Positions 6,009 through 6,457 of a DNA stretch of 6,457 bases are shown here, piece after piece; position 1 is the first letter of the stretch; every line of letters starts with the position of its first letter. Location: contig JADZBJ010000108.1 in assembly GCA_020852155.1 (NCBI GenBank), forward strand, positions 1-6,457. Reading direction: 5' to 3'. The notes below the pieces were generated by a model that searched no databases, was not told the DNA's origin, and saw only the letters and a program-made list of their open reading frames with translations. The position numbers and the translations under genes were made by a program. This stretch comes from Saprospiraceae bacterium. Its GTDB lineage: Bacteria > Bacteroidota > Bacteroidia > Chitinophagales > Saprospiraceae.

Positions 6009-6022
6009 ATACTTCCAAGTAT
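6009..6022. promoter_or_regulatory. 14-bp palindrome between the transporter and secreted-protein genes
   Basis: ATACTT-CC-AAGTAT is a perfect 6-bp dyad with a 2-nt centre. It lies 43 nt upstream of the transporter ATG and about 19 nt before the -7 element at 6041. That is roughly where the -33 region of the rightward promoter would fall. A repressor or activator bound here could act on both genes. It does not match the LacI-type sequence I know, so no regulator is proposed. Confidence 0.38.
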
Positions 6023-6040
6023 GTATCTATCTGGTGTGTG

Positions 6041-6048
6041 TATTTTTG
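6041..6048 (+). promoter_or_regulatory. -7 promoter element for the secreted-protein gene
   Basis: TATTTTTG is an exact match to the Bacteroidota consensus TAnnTTTG, 21 nt before ATG 6070. This spacing gives a leader of roughly 15 nt. No clear -33 TTTG is seen; the dyad at 6009-6022 occupies that area, which could mean the promoter depends on a bound protein. Confidence 0.45.
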
Positions 6049-6069
6049 CCAGGCTTAAATAATTGAACA

Positions 6070-6457
6070 ATGAAAAACGTATTTATCCTGTTGATTATCA
6101 ACATATTTGCTACTTACTGTGCCGCACAGAACAGTCCCGGCATGGCCAATATTGCCGCTGCAAGGCTCGAACTGAAGCGTTCGATTCTGATAGATGACAT
6201 TGCCGGCGCTGGTCTATGGATGGATTCGCTGTCGAAAATGGAACGTGAAACCTATACGACAATCGTGTGGGATGAGCAATGGCTCCTTTATTACTGGAGC
6301 GGCACGTATGGCAACCTGCTGGAAGAGGTAGCCGGTTACGATGTAGCGTTACGCGATATGCAATCGGCCAGAATCGCACCGCCGGATGACAGTCTTTTTA
6401 CGCTCATGGATTCGATTGTACTGGAACGCCGGTTTGATTATTATCAGCAAATTCAAA
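6070..6457 (+). CDS. secreted protein of unknown function, N-terminal part
   Basis: An open frame from ATG 6070 runs to the right edge without a stop, giving 129 complete codons. The product starts with a Sec signal peptide, MKNVFILLIINIFATYCAAQ, with likely cleavage after AAQ. The cysteine at residue 17 is not in a convincing lipobox, so I do not call a lipoprotein. The mature part seen so far is rich in acidic and aromatic residues, for example WDEQWLLYYWSGTYGNLLEEV and RRFDYYQQIQ, and looks helical. I recognise no family. The start is supported by the signal peptide and by the TAnnTTTG element 21 nt upstream. It is divergent from the sugar transporter, so a role linked to sugar use is possible, but nothing in the visible part shows it. 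Confidence 0.75.
   Translation, partial: MKNVFILLIINIFATYCAAQNSPGMANIAAARLELKRSILIDDIAGAGLWMDSLSKMERETYTTIVWDEQWLLYYWSGTYGNLLEEVAGYDVALRDMQSARIAPPDDSLFTLMDSIVLERRFDYYQQIQ

Noticed and set aside
6070..6130. Lipoprotein signal at Cys17 of the right-edge secreted protein
   Set aside because: The residues before the cysteine (A-T-Y) do not fit the lipobox, which normally needs a small residue just before Cys; AAQ fits ordinary signal peptidase I cleavage.

Overview
The window looks like chromosomal DNA from a member of the Bacteroidota, possibly a Saprospiria-like lineage. The family assignment is inference. Three things support it. The protein families DUF3667, DUF4129 and DUF4197 occur together with signal peptides ending in '-AQ'. 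Starts mostly lack Shine-Dalgarno sequences. Two upstream regions carry exact matches to the Bacteroidota -7 promoter element TAnnTTTG. Base composition is moderate and even, with no sign of phage, plasmid or transposase genes.

Layout from left to right. On the minus strand are the start of a CaiB/BaiF (family III) CoA-transferase, cut by the window edge, and a small four-helix membrane protein 17 nt upstream of it, probably one transcription unit. Divergent from these is dapF (diaminopimelate epimerase), the one classical housekeeping enzyme here. dapF converges on a DUF4197 exported protein, and the gap between them is filled by an unusual modular inverted repeat around a CACGAAG-type direct repeat. 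After a roughly 200-nt divergent gap come two plus-strand membrane-protein genes, a zinc-ribbon DUF3667 protein and a DUF4129 protein 24 nt apart, likely an operon. This pair converges on a sugar-porter MFS transporter. That gap is filled by a 44-bp tandem repeat in which every copy contains an 8-bp-stem, 3-nt-loop hairpin. The transporter diverges from a secreted protein of unknown function that runs off the right edge; the shared gap holds a 14-bp dyad and a good -7 element.

The genes do not form one obvious pathway: lysine/peptidoglycan precursor synthesis, CoA transfer, sugar import and several uncharacterised envelope proteins sit side by side. The most unusual content is non-coding. Both convergent junctions are packed with palindromic repeats of two unrelated designs that touch or nearly touch the flanking stop codons. 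They plausibly act as bidirectional transcription barriers and may belong to dispersed genomic repeat families. I see no convincing new multi-gene system.
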